DNA of 64,000 nt. It comes from Cerioporus squamosus (lineage: Eukaryota; Basidiomycota; Agaricomycetes; Polyporales; Polyporaceae). A program made the translations under genes and the position numbers. The notes below the pieces were generated by a model. That model made no database searches. It worked only from the letters and a program-made list of their open reading frames with translations, and was not told the DNA's origin. The stretch is from positions 434,001 through 498,000 of the forward strand of contig JABYQS010000001.1 of NCBI GenBank assembly GCA_022592435.1, read 5' to 3'. This document shows, piece after piece, positions 1-11,243 of this stretch (the first letter of the stretch is position 1; each line of letters opens with the position of its first letter).

Positions 1-339
1 CTCTTGTCATCCTCTCGTCGCTCGTACATGACGGACACCTCTACACTTTAATCTACTGTCTGTTTGTTCCTGTCGTTTACCCCTACATACCCGTGATAGT
101 GAGCTTCGCGTAGATAGCCCTGTGGGTCTGTTGGTAGCCTGTCACAATGTGGAAGTGGATTGGGGTCCAGTGGATCCTGGGTTTGATATCAGCACCTCAG
201 CTTGGGCCATACACTCATCGACGATGAAACAAGCTTCTCCGACAGCAGGGTTACAATGTCCTTTGCAGAGCAATAACGACAGCAAATTAAAGCAATAACA
301 CGATGTTTCCCTTCCGCCTCCTGCGACAACCCCTGCCCA
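1..339. other. Window edge, no gene recognised
   Basis: No convincing coding frame or RNA gene is visible. Short frames on both strands lack family motifs. The stretch lies downstream of PSF1 (minus strand) and may hold its 3' UTR or that of a gene outside the window. Confidence 0.4.
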
Positions 340-1110
340 CTACGACTCCTCCAAGTAGCCCTGCACAATGAGATGCTCGATGTCGGACCTTCGCACCAGG
401 AAACGATGGCCCCGCCTGAAGTCGATCGCGCCCAGCTCCGTGTGCACGATTCCGCAATCGCGCACGACGCGCACATGCACCTGCAGGTCCTTCGGCGGGT
501 GCGCAATCGGCGCGAAGAGATCGATATCCTCCGTCAGCCCGTGCCCCGCGCCCGCCGCAGACGAGAACGCCTCCGTGCGCAACGTCACCAGCGACGCCGC
601 GTACGAGCGCAGGAAGTCCACCTCGTGCGGCGATAGCTTCGAGCGGATGTCCTGCGGCGCGGACACGGCTGCCCCGCTCGCCTGGGCGTCCCCTTGCCCC
701 GGCTGCAACTGTGCTTGCGCAGGGGGCAGCGAGAGCAACAGCGGGAGCGCACCGCCAACGGACCAGTACAGGTCCTTGAGAAACTCGAGCCGGTGCTGGT
801 GGTACGCGAGGAGACAGCGCTTGTTGCGGAGGATCGCGGTCTGGTAGAGCAGGACGGTGGGCATGACGCGTTCGCTCTCCTTCTGCTTCTGTGCGTCGAG
901 CGTCGCGTCAGGATCGTCGTCGTCGTCGCCCCCGGTTGGGGCGGTGTTTATGAGGAGGGCCTCTATGCGCGCGTCGAGGTCGCGCTGCTCGCGGATGATG
1001 GAGCGCACGAGGACGTCGTTGTATTTGAGAAGGGTGTTTGTTGCGGTGGAGCGCCGGGATTCGGTGAGGAGCTGCGTGGCGAGGTCGCCGAACTGATGGG
1101 CGGAATTCAT
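340..1110 (-). CDS. PSF1: DNA replication complex GINS subunit Psf1
   Basis: Predicted 256 aa, no intron. Psf1 (GINS1) is one of four GINS subunits; GINS joins Cdc45 and Mcm2-7 to form the CMG replicative helicase in the nucleus. Family hallmarks seen: an N-terminal helical part starting with FGDLATQLLTE, the RNKRCLLAYHQHRLEFLKDLYW helix that follows an acidic insert (GGDDDDDP), the LSPHEVDFLRSYAASL segment, and the C-terminal B domain with PPKDLQVHVRVVRDCG and a final LIVQGYLE. The ATG at 1110 is chosen because homology begins there; the frame stays open upstream but only to a non-ATG codon. An Ala/Gln-rich linker near residue 130 is a lineage-specific insertion. Length is slightly above the usual 200 or so residues because of these insertions. 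Confidence 0.9.
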   Translation of the reverse strand: MNSAHQFGDLATQLLTESRRSTATNTLLKYNDVLVRSIIREQRDLDARIEALLINTAPTGGDDDDDPDATLDAQKQKESERVMPTVLLYQTAILRNKRCLLAYHQHRLEFLKDLYWSVGGALPLLLSLPPAQAQLQPGQGDAQASGAAVSAPQDIRSKLSPHEVDFLRSYAASLVTLRTEAFSSAAGAGHGLTEDIDLFAPIAHPPKDLQVHVRVVRDCGIVHTELGAIDFRRGHRFLVRRSDIEHLIVQGYLEES

Positions 1111-1558
1111 GGTACAGGGTAGATTGTCTGGAGGATGGGATGCGGTCAACAGGGGTCGATGGGAGGACGGATGGTCATCGTCGGAGACAGTACTAAGACG
1201 CGCGTACAGCAGCACGCGTCTGTCGCGTCTCGACGCGTCGGGTCACACTCGAGTCTGTCACGATCACTCTAACCCTCCCGCCACAACGTCATCCTGGAGA
1301 GATTGCCGCCTGTGTCTGCCTGGCCTGTGGACGTGCTGTTGTTCTTGTTCAGGTATAAGCGAGTAGCATCACACACTGGAAAGTCCACAATGCATGCGTC
1401 TTTTAAATGAAATAAAAGCGGCGCAGTCGTCGCAGAAGGTTGTCTGAATTAAATTTACGGGACAGAAATTCAATATACACCAAATGTCGACGTCTACGAG
1501 CACCGCAGCGACCAAACTCATTTTGCGCTCACCTCCGAGATGAGTCATACGGCAACCA

Positions 1559-3024
1559 TCAAGTACAACTGCATGTCTTCCAAACAGCAGCGCAGAGGTA
1601 GCAGAACTGCGCCTGGCACAGGCATATCATGTGCGGACATCCCTCGGTGCGTTCCACGACGTGGAGGCATGACGGACAGCGCGACCATCCCCGCGCCTTT
1701 GCGAATTCGAGCATCGCCTCGTCCAGCTCTCTCGACGCGCAGGTCTCCCCAGGGTGTGCTTCCCGCTTGCAGGAGCCACATGTGACAGTGCCGCACTCCG
1801 CGCATAGAATGGGGACCGGCGTGGTCGGAGTGGCACCTCTCATGAAGGTCGAACAGTGGGGGTTGCAGCAGTACACCGGGTCTTTGGTCCGGAACTCGAG
1901 TGCTCGCCGTTCGAAGCGGCTGATAAGCCCGGCGTCCAGGTGCTCGTGTACGTCTTCCAGATCGAGATCGTCGCAGCAGCGCGGAGGGAAGAGAGATGCG
2001 TCCTTGAGCGCGTTTTCAAACATGATGCGGAGACAGGTGACATCCAGGTGGTGTCCGCATCCCGTGGAGACGACGGGCCCGCTGTCGATGGGTTCAAGAC
2101 ATACGATGCATCCTGGGATAGGGTGAATGTCCTGAGATGCGAGTGGCGGACTCGGAGAGAGGCTCCGAGAGGATGGGAAGCTGGGGACATCCGAGGCACA
2201 TTCGGGATCCGGAGAGACAGACTGTGAATACTCAGTCGAGCTCTCCTCTCCGTCCAACGGAGCGTCCGGCGGCGGAGACGTAAGTCTGGTTGAGGCAATG
2301 CTAGACCAAAGCTCCGCGGAAAATCCGAGGTCGATGGGCGATGGAGAGCGCGATAATTCCATCGTCGCCGGAGATGAGCTGTCCCATGCGCGTGTCAATT
2401 GCGGACGATCATACCACCACATGTAGAGCGCATTCACCTGCTGTCTTCCGTGATCATCTCTTGTGGTTCAGAAGTCATCACGGACGGTACCGGCGATGAA
2501 CTTAAGCTGCGGAAAACCTTTCTTTTGGAACTACGGGTCGCATGCAGCAAGTTATGGTCAGGTTACGCGAAGACACCCCAGGGACACATGACGAACCTTC
2601 CTAGCCCGCGCCTCTCTCCTCGCACCTGCCGACGGACTCGGGGCTGTGGGCGTGGGGGAGGGTTCCTCCCTTGAGATAAGGCGATGGCGATGGCCCTGTC
2701 ATACTCTGCGGTCTCTTCCACCTCGAGCAAGGCATTGAACAAGACGTCTTCGAGCTCCGTCTCGCTCGTGACGTGGTTCTTGGCGATATTCAGTAGCCCC
2801 TCCGCTTCCTCGGCAAAGAGCAACAGCGAGAGCTCCTCGTCGCTAAGTGATGGCGTACGCGACTCCGGTTGATTGCGATTGGCGAGAAGGCTGTCGAGCT
2901 CGGTGATAGTCAGGCGCGATATGTGTGCCATCAACGCCGAGAGAGCATCCCCAGGCTCTGTAGCAGTCGCAGCGCTCCCGGAGGAGGAAGAAGAAGAAGA
3001 GGCGGGGGCACTAGAAATCATCAT
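1559..3024 (-). CDS. RBR-type E3 ubiquitin ligase (paralogue 1)
   Basis: Likely join of complement(2626..3024) and complement(1559..2437), about 425 aa. RBR ligases take ubiquitin from an E2 onto a Rcat cysteine, then onto substrate. Exon 1 encodes a Ser-rich start and a helical module with LLLFAEEAEGLL and ending AIALSQGRNPPPRP, which recurs in the relatives at 21-26 kb. Exon 2 has RING1 (CIVCLEP...GCGHHLDVTCL...PPRCC), IBR (YCCNPHCSTF...CAECGTVTCGSCKREAH) and Rcat (CPSCLHVVERTEGCPHMICLC...FCYLC). The catalytic Cys is the one in EGCPHM. The protein stops right after Rcat. The donor GTGCGA at 2625 and the phase-0 acceptor fit; the 188-nt intron is long for this genome and may hide a small exon. 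A TATATAA-like box lies at 3076-3083, about 50 nt upstream of the ATG. Confidence 0.8.
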
Positions 3025-3075
3025 GGAGAGAGGGCTTGTCAGTGTATCCAGCAGAAGGTCAGTATGCACTATGTG

Positions 3076-3083
3076 TTATATAA
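3076..3083 (-). promoter_or_regulatory. TATA box of RBR paralogue 1
   Basis: The palindromic TTATATAA lies 52 nt upstream of the chosen minus-strand ATG at 3024. Assignment is by position and sequence only. Confidence 0.45.
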
Positions 3084-3948
3084 CTGGAGGAACGTTCAAG
3101 CTGCAGTAGATCCACGGCTTACTGCAGGTGTTTGTAACGTGAATGTGAAATGAGCATCCGAAGACCATGAGCACTAAGAGGCTGTGAGACTTCGGTTATG
3201 GTGAGGCTTCATTGAGCTTGCGTGCTGCAGTGCCGGGATGCGCTCCGCTACGCGTTAAGTCCCAGGGTTACTCTATGTAGAACGCGTGTGCATACGGCCC
3301 GAAGTCCGATTTGGTTGCCCCGGGAATATTAGCTCTATACGATATGTGAGTGCGTATCTGTCACGTCGTGGATCAGGGTATCCGTCTTCATACTAATGTG
3401 AAGTGACACCCACGAGGCACCTGGCGTCGTAAGTGCGTGCCGGACGTAGACAGGTTGTCATAGGTAGGGCACGGTTGGCTGTGTATATCGCTGTAGGACC
3501 GCCCAACAGCCGTCTGCGCAATCATATGCGTATGGCAGGACTCGAGGTGTCAGACGTGGTTGTGGTCAAAGGCAAGGCGAACTTCAAACTCCGAGGCGCC
3601 GGACGGAGCGGTTAACGACATACCACAGCATGATGTCGCACTTATTTTCATGACACATTTGCGTCTTATAAAAAATATCCGACATCTTCCTATATGGTTC
3701 TAAGCAGCAGGGAACCTGTAGTATTCGATTCGGGAAACCCCATACTATCGCACATATCGCACATCGCACATGAACTCGTTACATCTGGTATGTATCAAAC
3801 AGATGCCTCATCCAGACGGAAGTCTATACCGCCTGCGCAACCACATGTTAGCAAGGAGCAGCAGCAAACCTCTGAAATTGAACAGCCTCCCTCACCTCGG
3901 AACAAGCGCCGCTAGCCAATTCGTGGAGGGTGGACTGGTACCTCAGGA
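3084..3948. other. Intergenic, no gene recognised
   Basis: About 0.86 kb between two minus-strand RBR-family genes. Frames here are short and match no family. The left part should contain the promoter of the RBR gene that starts at 3024. A minus-strand frame at 3848-4105 may be a displaced downstream piece of the truncated RBR gene at 3949-4422. Confidence 0.35.
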
Positions 3949-4422
3949 TCATGCGGTAGAGGTATGTGGTAGCCACCTCGCGTTCCTCATGAGAGGGTTC
4001 GGGCTCCGAGTCGGAGGTTTGGAACATGTGTCGCAGGGGATATGCGCGGACCCGGCGACAGAGCCAGCACCGAGGGCCAACAGAGCGTTGCAACCGTCGC
4101 ACCACTTCGGACGGAGGGTATCCGAAAGAGCAATGATCCCGTCCCGATCCTTCAGGCCCTGGCGTATATCTTCGTTAAGATACCCCATGACCACACGGAG
4201 CTCAACCGGGCGATTGCAGCACTTGTGCGGGGGATCCAACTGTCCTTTGAGGACGCCCGCAAGCATGGCGTTGAGGCAGTTGACGTCGTATATGTGGCCG
4301 CAGCCTGGGTCCACGACAACGCCGTCATCGGGGACGGTCGTGTTGCACCGGATACACTGAAACAAACGGTTGAGTCCGTGCATAGTACTAGAGACCAGAA
4401 TGTTACGAACGATAGCAGACAT
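3949..4422 (-). CDS. Truncated RBR-like RING protein (paralogue 4)
   Basis: 157 aa from the ATG at 4422. It has a recognisable RING1 part (CIRCNTTVPDDG, GCGHIYDVNCL, CCNRPVELR) and the start of an IBR (WCDGCNALL, HIPCDTC), then the frame runs into unlike sequence and stops. No Rcat and so no catalytic Cys was found downstream. A second minus-strand frame beginning near 4027 (MFQTSDSEPEPSHEE) overlaps the end and looks protein-like, so an intron or a frameshift may join the two. It could be a small RING-only protein, or a decaying copy of the nearby RBR gene. A TATATAAG box at 4527-4534 sits about 110 nt upstream of this ATG. Confidence 0.5.
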   Translation of the reverse strand: MSAIVRNILVSSTMHGLNRLFQCIRCNTTVPDDGVVVDPGCGHIYDVNCLNAMLAGVLKGQLDPPHKCCNRPVELRVVMGYLNEDIRQGLKDRDGIIALSDTLRPKWCDGCNALLALGAGSVAGSAHIPCDTCSKPPTRSPNPLMRNARWLPHTSTA

Positions 4423-4526
4423 AATTCCGACGAGGGGTGGCAGCGGGAGAGTGCTTCGGCGACGATTCAGACGAATCCTGGCTAGAGAACTCCTGGATGT
4501 CGAGACGGCTTGCAGGCCTACGTCCT

Positions 4527-4534
4527 ATATAAGC
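4527..4534 (-). promoter_or_regulatory. TATA box of truncated RBR gene
   Basis: A CTATATAA-type box (TTATATAG on the minus strand) lies about 110 nt upstream of the ATG at 4422. It argues against using the more distal minus-strand ATG at 4540 as the start. Confidence 0.35.
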
Positions 4535-4540
4535 TTCCAT

Positions 4541-5366
4541 TGAGCGACTCGCCACAACATACTCGTGCTTATTGTGGCCAGGGAACAGGACGGGCGCGAC
4601 GACGGAGCGGAGGATGTGAAACGGGTTGGCAGTGGTAGACCATCCACCCAACGACATAGACCCGAAGTATGTCGGAGGCTCTGTGCGCTCGCGCCGTTAT
4701 TCGCTTGTGTGTGGTTACTGGCGGCATTCGGAGGTGAGTATGTAGCTCGGGTGGAACAAGTGCAGCCTGACCACATTCCATTCGTCGTGTCGGCATCTCA
4801 ACTTGCCGTCAACGATGTACGGCAGGTTTTCTTGTGTCGGCGTACTGACTGAACGTAGCAGCAGTGCAATTGGTACATGGGATTAGGACGGAGCGCGCTG
4901 GCGAGTGGGTGGACGGGAGGGTAAAGTTATGTAACCATGAGCTGGGAGGATGACGCGTGACGTCACGCATCTGCCACGCGACGGGTGCGTGATCGCGAAG
5001 TGGCTGTGGCGGTGCGGATGGGAAAGAGCGGGGAGCAGGAGGCCGCACCAACTGCGCACGAAGCCCCGCCCACGGCCATTCCAGGGTACCATGCCGCCAT
5101 GGCACGGAGACGCTGCCTTGGCCGGGGTCTCCTCTCGGACCGCCCTCGATGTCCGTCGGTCACGCCCCTTCCTGCCGAAGACCCCGAGGCTTCCAACATC
5201 ACGATTCTCCCGTCATCTGACTCCGCCGACGTCCTCCCAACTCCTTCTGTCTGTCGGCCGTGCGCTTCTCATATATACATACGCGCTGCTGGTGCTGGGC
5301 TTCCCCGCCTGATCACTCTTATAAGCTCTTTCGGTCGACGCGCTGGCCTTGCTTCCTACTCCCGCC
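4541..5366. promoter_or_regulatory. Promoter region of GH27 gene; CRE/MCB site
   Basis: No gene recognised. It holds a near-palindrome at 4953-4970 in which a cAMP-response-type TGACGTCA core is flanked by ACGCGT and ACGCAT. A TATATA box at about 5272-5277 lies roughly 90 nt upstream of the alpha-galactosidase ATG at 5367, in the usual place for a fungal core promoter. Confidence 0.45.
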
Positions 5367-7229
5367 ATGGCGCGCTCTCTACTAGCTCTCATCGCAGCCC
5401 TAGGCCTCCCGGCCGTCATGGCACTCAATAACGGGTTGGCCTTGACCCCTCAGATGGGATGGAACACATGGAACCGCTTTGGATGCGGCATCGACGAGGA
5501 CCTCATCGTCGGCTCGGCGAAAGCTTTGGTCTCTAATAACCTGACAGCGTTGGGCTACAATTGTGAGTGTCCATAGAACTCTATCGGACTCCTCAAGGGC
5601 TCAGAGAACTGGGATTGCACAGACGTGCTCATTGATGACTGTGAGTGCACTGTTTCCGTCCTATGTACGTTGAGTACCTAAGATACCTCCAGGTTGGCAC
5701 GCCGACAGCCGTGATCCTGACACTGGCGCTCCCGTCGAAAACAAGGACAAGTTCCCCAATGGTATCAAAGGCGTCGCGGACCAGATACATGCCATGGGTC
5801 TGAAGGTGCGCATACAAGCGTTCGCCTCACATGATACGTTCCTGAAGTCCCTACAGGTAGGAATCTATAGCAGCGCTGGGACGTAAGTAGTCTAGGTCAT
5901 GCGGTAGTTGACCATGTGGAGCCCATACACTTCTCATGACAGTTACACTTGCGGTGGAAGATTCGGCTCACTAGGCTTCGAAGAAATCGACGCGAAGACC
6001 TATGCTTCTTGGGGTATCGACTACCTCAAGTATGACAACTGCTACAACGAGGGTCGGGCGGGAACGCCTCTGATCTCGTACGAGAGGTACAACAACATGT
6101 CAATGGCGTTGAACGCGACCGGTCGTCCTATTCTCTACTCCATGTGCAACTGGGGAGAAGATGGCCCATGGAACTTCGCAGTCGTACGTATACTCCTGAG
6201 AAGCTTCTTCTGGTGGCTCAGTCGTTCCACGCGCAGGACATAGCTAACAGCTGGCGTATCTCGGGAGATATCTACGACGTGCGTACCTACGCATCCTAGA
6301 TGATCCCACCCGTTCATTAATTTCTCGTGCAGAACTTCGATCGTTACGACGTTCGCTGTCCTTGCACTGACATGCTCGACTGCAAGCTTCCTGGCTTCCG
6401 TGAGCGACCTTTTCAGCTCCCAACCTGAGTTACTGACTTACGCTATACTCAGACTGCGCCGTGACCCGTATTCTCGACTTCTCTGCCCCTCTTGGCCAGA
6501 AGGCGGGTCGTGGGCATTGGAACGACCTTGACATGCTCGAGGTCGGAAACGGAGGCATGACTTTCGACGAGTATGGTGCGCATTCTTTTCAATCCGACGC
6601 GCTTCCATGTCTTAAGACTTATGTGCGTACCCTCAGTCACGCACTTCTCAATGTGGGCTCTTGTCAAGAGTCCACTCATCCTTGGTAATGACGTCACGAG
6701 CATGGTGAGCCACTGCTATGGATTTCTCCTCGCATCTACTGAGAGTTGTCCGCAGTCTGATGACACAAAGACAATCATCACGAACGACGCTATCATCGCG
6801 GTCAACCAAGATCCGAATGGCTCTCCTGCTACTCGTGTTTGGAAGCGTTCGCTCCCAGATGGTGGCGACCTCCAGCTCTGGTCTGGCAGTCTCGTCAACA
6901 AGTGAATTCCTATTCTTCACCTTGATATGCGCATACATTGACCTCCCGCGGTTCCCTATAGCCAATTTGTCTTCGCAGTCTTGAACACCGGCTCGAGCAA
7001 CCACACGGAGGACATCACGCTTGTAGACGTCTTCACCGACCAGGGCAAGTCGTTCGGCTCTGGCACGTTCACGCTGTTCGACCTCTGGCAGAAGGACGAC
7101 AGCGGGAAATGGGGCAAAAACATCGGCGACTTCCAGGGCACCGTGTCGGTGAGCGTCGCGTCGCACCAAACCAAGGTGTACAGGGCGACTCCCGTGTCGA
7201 GCGCAAAACGAGCACTGGAGGAGTTATGA
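5367..7229 (+). CDS. Secreted alpha-galactosidase, GH27
   Basis: Resolved as 11 exons: 5367..5562, 5623..5640, 5693..5805, 5857..5882, 5943..6183, 6237..6278, 6333..6399, 6453..6575, 6637..6704, 6756..6901, 6962..7229; 435 aa with no internal stop. The enzyme releases terminal alpha-1,6-galactose from galactomannan and raffinose-type sugars. A signal peptide covers about residues 1-18 ([17 protein letters not shown]). GH27 marks are [15 protein letters not shown], the nucleophile Asp149 in YLKYDNC, the acid/base Asp209 in WRISGDI, and [27 protein letters not shown] precedes a C-terminal beta-sandwich. Length is typical of fungal GH27. Two exons are very small (18 and 26 nt). The ATG at 5367 starts the signal peptide; upstream in-frame codons are non-ATG. 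A TATA box lies about 90 nt upstream. Confidence 0.95.
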
Positions 7230-7776
7230 CTCCTGGCTCTGTGCGCCGTGGTAGTCATCATGTGCTTGGTCGGGGCGGTTTGGTTCACGAGGTGGAAGAA
7301 GCAAGGATGGATACTGAAACGAAGGAAGGATGTATGATCCGATGGGGAGATGAGGTGTTGGGTGAAGGGTGGGTTGATTAGACCAGGACATGTTGGACCA
7401 GCACTAGTTATGTCGAATGTGCTCTTGTTGGACTGTCAATTGTGCAACGCAACTCCGCAACCTGACAATCGTCCGAGTCTCCTCCCTCTCGGTGTCGATG
7501 GCACACCCGATCGTCCCAGTGCGAGCATACAGGATAAGTACAAGCCTGCTGGATGCTGGACCGGCGTGCAACACCAATCAGCTCCAATACTAGACTTACC
7601 AAATTTGGCGGCTTTGTCAGAAGGAGCCGGGCGGCAAACGGGATGTGGAAGTTTGCGGGACTGCAGCCACCGACTCTTGACTGGAGCGCGCTCTACGCAG
7701 AGGCGCGAATCATCATCTCTGACTTCCACCTCCCCCGTCTGGCCTCATCTTCCACACTCTCACTTGTAGGCCGACG
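7230..7776. other. Intergenic between GH27 and RBM26-like gene
   Basis: About 0.55 kb holding the 3' region of GH27 and the promoter of the next gene on the same strand. No coding frame with family motifs was seen. Short pyrimidine runs just upstream of 7777 fit a fungal 5' leader. Confidence 0.4.
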
Positions 7777-10696
7777 ATGCTTTACGACCCCACGACGGCG
7801 AATGTCCTCAAGCCATGGCTCGTCAGAACCCTTGAACCAATGTCCGTAGCGCGCAAGCACCTTGCCCCGCGAGAGTCGCACCCGCTGATACGTCCTTCCT
7901 TTGTCTGCAGATGCGACGCTGAGCCGGGTGCGCTCGCCGAATACATCCTTGCGCTTCTGAAGCACAATGCACCGGAGAGCGAGCTGCGGAAAGAGCTCGG
8001 CGTGCAGCTGGAGGAGTTCCTGGAAAAAGGTGCGTGGTCCTCGGGTCCTGGCTCCCCGCTCGACGCAACCAACCTTCGTGTCTCGTGTGCGCCACAGAGT
8101 GCTCCCCGTTCGTCGACACGCTGTTCACTGCATTGCGGACAAAATCCTACCTCCCGTACTCCGACACCCCGTCATCTTCCACCTCGCCCGCATACGCCTC
8201 GTCCAGCACCTCCCCCGACGCTGGCATCCCGATTCCCTTAGACGGCTTGGTGAACCCACATTCCACGTCACCAGACCGAGGACGGAAACGAGGTCACGAC
8301 CAAGATGATTATGACTCGCATGGGCCCCCGAAGGGTGCACGATTAAACCAGGACGGCCAGTTCTCCAGGTTCGGTGGACGTGGAGATAACCGGACATCAT
8401 GGGGCGGGCGTGGGGATCGCGGGGCACGAATGGACATGAACGGAGCACGGGCAGACTACATGGATGGCGGGATGGCGGGCATGGGGATGAACGGAGGTGG
8501 GGCGGGGATGAACGGGCGGGGACTCGGAGGTCAGAACTACCGACCACCAGAGCAGCGACGTGGGATATGCCGCGACTATCACAGTGCGTATATGCATCCC
8601 ATTCCTGCGCGACCGGTTTCTGACCTTCCACAGACAGCGGTTTCTGTGCTCGGGGCGCGTTCTGCAAGTACAGCCACGGCGAGGATGCGGTGGTTCCAAC
8701 GCAACTGTTCCCCATGGGTGGTGGCGGGATGCCATTCATGCCCATGATGGGTCCAGGAGGGATGCAATTTCCTATGGGTGCTGGCGATAGCGGTGCTTAC
8801 AACCCTCACGAACGCATGGACATGGCACAGATGGGTGGGATGGGTGCTGGTCGTGTTTCGAACGCACGACCTGCGGTATTGCCACGGACGGAGGGCGGCG
8901 AGAGCTCGATAGCTCGGAATCCGGGTGAACTACCCGTCATCCAAGACCTCACGCCCCAAGTGCCCATTGAAGATGTTTCCCCCTACAACACTGGTGAAGG
9001 CCATCAGCACCGACAGCAGCAACATCCGCAGCACAGAGGTCCCATGCAGATGGAGGTCGTCTCGCTTAGTGGCAACATGAACGGCATGGCACCCCAGCAG
9101 TTCCCTCAGCAGGACTTGCCGCCAAGGCCGCATTCAACTGGTCGTGGTGGCGCCACCCGTGGCCGTGGACGCGGTGGCATCTTCAATGGCGACGCGCAGA
9201 ACTTCCGTCCCCAGAGACGAGACGACAAGACGCTCGTTGTGGAGAAGATCCCCGAGGACAAGCTTGCACTTGGCGCGGTCAACGACTGGTTCAGCAAATT
9301 TGGGACGGTCACGAACGTTGCTGTCGACGCTTCGAGTGCGAAAGCACTGGTCAGCTTCTCCAGTCACGACGAGGCGCACAAGGCGTGGAAGTCGGAAGAG
9401 GCTGTCTTCGGTAACCGGTTCGTCAAGGTCTTCTGGCATCGTCCTATGGAGGGCCACGGACAAGTCGGTCAGCGCATGCTCGCCGCTTCTGCGAATATCG
9501 TTGCCCACAGAGCCGGAAGAGAGTCTGTCTCCGGCCCTCCAGCAGGTGCCAAGGAAGGCTCGCCTGCTCCTCCTACACCCACCACCGCTACCGCACCTAC
9601 CTCCCGCCAACCCTCCACGTCATCGTCTGCTGCCGCTGCCCTCGCTGCAAAGCAGAAGCTGCTCGAGCAGCAGATCGCTGAGCAGAAGACGCTCATGGGG
9701 AAGCTCTCCACAGCGTCCCCAGAAGAGAAGAAGGAGATCATGGCTCGTCTCCGCAAGCTTGGCGAGGAGATGAAGCCGTCGGCCACTACTACGTCTTCCC
9801 AGTCCCCACCTCCTGCTGCCTCCACTTCCGCCCCGGCCCGTCAAAACGGTCTGTATCCGGGCCTCGGACAGAGGAGCAGGAGCGTGCTGAGCGCGAGAGG
9901 CTTGACAAGGAGCTGGAGATGCTCGGCGAGAGCGACGAGAGCACCGAGGCGCTACAGGCAAAGCTCGAGAAACTCAAGGCAGAGGTACGTCACGTGCTTA
10001 TTATCGTAGCGCATATACTGACTTTCGCCGGTCCAGGCTGCGAGTCTCGGGATACCTGTCGCCTCGGAAGCTCCCTACGGCAGCACATCATACCGGCCGT
10101 ACCGCGGGCGCGGGCGGGGAGCCCGGAGCTACTACCGCGGCGCGATGCGTGGCGGACCTCCGCGGGCGAGCATGAAGCTCGACAACCGCCCGAAGAAGCT
10201 CGTTGTGAAAGGGGCCTCGCCGGAGTCGACGCAGGCGGTGCGCGATTGGTACGAGGTGCGTGCCGTCGTTTGGGTTATGGCTGTAAGCGCGTGTTCTGAT
10301 GACTGTTGGCGTGTGCAGACGACCGGGCAGGTCGAGTCGGTGGAGACCCTCGATAGTGGCGACATCCTTGTCTCGTTCCGGAGTCGTGCCGCTGCGGAAC
10401 AGGTAGGGGAACATTGCTCTCAGGTGTACGATGGTGATGCTGATCCCAATACATCGAAGGGCTTCGCGAAGGGTTCGCACATCGCACTGGTCGGTCCCGT
10501 GCAGGTGTCTTGGTACTCTGGCCAAGCGGTGGGTACCCTCACGACGCCGTCTGCGACCCCCGGGCCATCCGACGCGCACAAAGACACGAGCATGGTCGGT
10601 GTGTCTGCGCCTATCGGAGACGGGGAGGACTCGCACATGGGCGAGGAGGCCGAGCCGACTGGCTGGGGCGACGACGACGCTTTTGGGATGATGTGA
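7777..10696 (+). CDS. RNA-binding protein, RBM26/27 (Rmn1) family
   Basis: Proposed exons 7777..7841, 7911..8029, 8098..8583, 8634..9839, 9872..9984, 10037..10255, 10319..10402, 10460..10696; 842 aa. Relatives act in nuclear RNA surveillance; S. pombe Rmn1 is linked to the MTREC/Red1 system. Order of parts: an N-terminal PWI-like helical region (LEPICDAEPGALAEYILALL), a CCCH zinc finger C219-x8-C228-x5-C234-x3-H238, Met/Gly-rich and RG/RGG stretches, RRM1 at about 420-495, a coiled coil at about 559-605, and RRM2 at about 716-790 (KKLVVKGASP...VSFRSRAAAEQ). The 9839/9872 junction needs an unusually short 32-nt intron or else marks a frameshift. The 57-nt intron 10403-10459 is in frame and stop-free, so it may be retained. 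The first donor (GTCCGT) is weak. Confidence 0.82.
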
Positions 10697-11243
10697 GCTT
10701 CGCTCGCACAAGCAGCGTGTGGACTATGGCTCCGAGGACGGTGACCCAGGAGATGGAGAGCCGTCACAAGTGCATGTCTGTCTGCTATGATGAGGCGTAT
10801 GGCCTGCGTCTGCTGCGCAACCACAGCTATCTTCTTCTCTTGTCTGTTGTCTGTTTTCTCCTTGTACCTGTAACGTTATGCTGCGCTCGGTGATAATCAA
10901 CGCTGACGGCGGCCGCAAAGAGCGCGTCCGCACGCCTTCTGGCGTACATACCACCCTCGTGCAGATCCGTGTGTGAATGGTCGTTCCCTCAGCCTGTCAA
11001 CCACCAACGTCAAGCTCGCGGCCTGTGCTTGTGGTGTGTCATCATTCAATGGTGATGCGGGCGTAGCATTGGTAGAATACTACTGATGATGTACGTGTGT
11101 GTAAGCCAATGTCTGCAGTGTCTCTTCTCTCGTCTCTTGCAAGCCTCAGCCTGGACCGACGATCCACCTATCCAAGCATCTACGCCGGAACCGCCAACTC
11201 GTCTCATCTCCCTGCGCACACAGCATGTGCTATGCTGCCAGTG
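10697..11243. other. Convergent 3' intergenic region
   Basis: About 0.55 kb between the 3' ends of a plus-strand and a minus-strand gene. No coding or RNA gene recognised; it should hold both 3' UTRs. Confidence 0.4.

Noticed and set aside
340..1215. Longer PSF1 frame with 35 extra N-terminal residues
   Set aside because: The upstream start is not ATG and the added residues have no family match; homology starts at the ATG at 1110.
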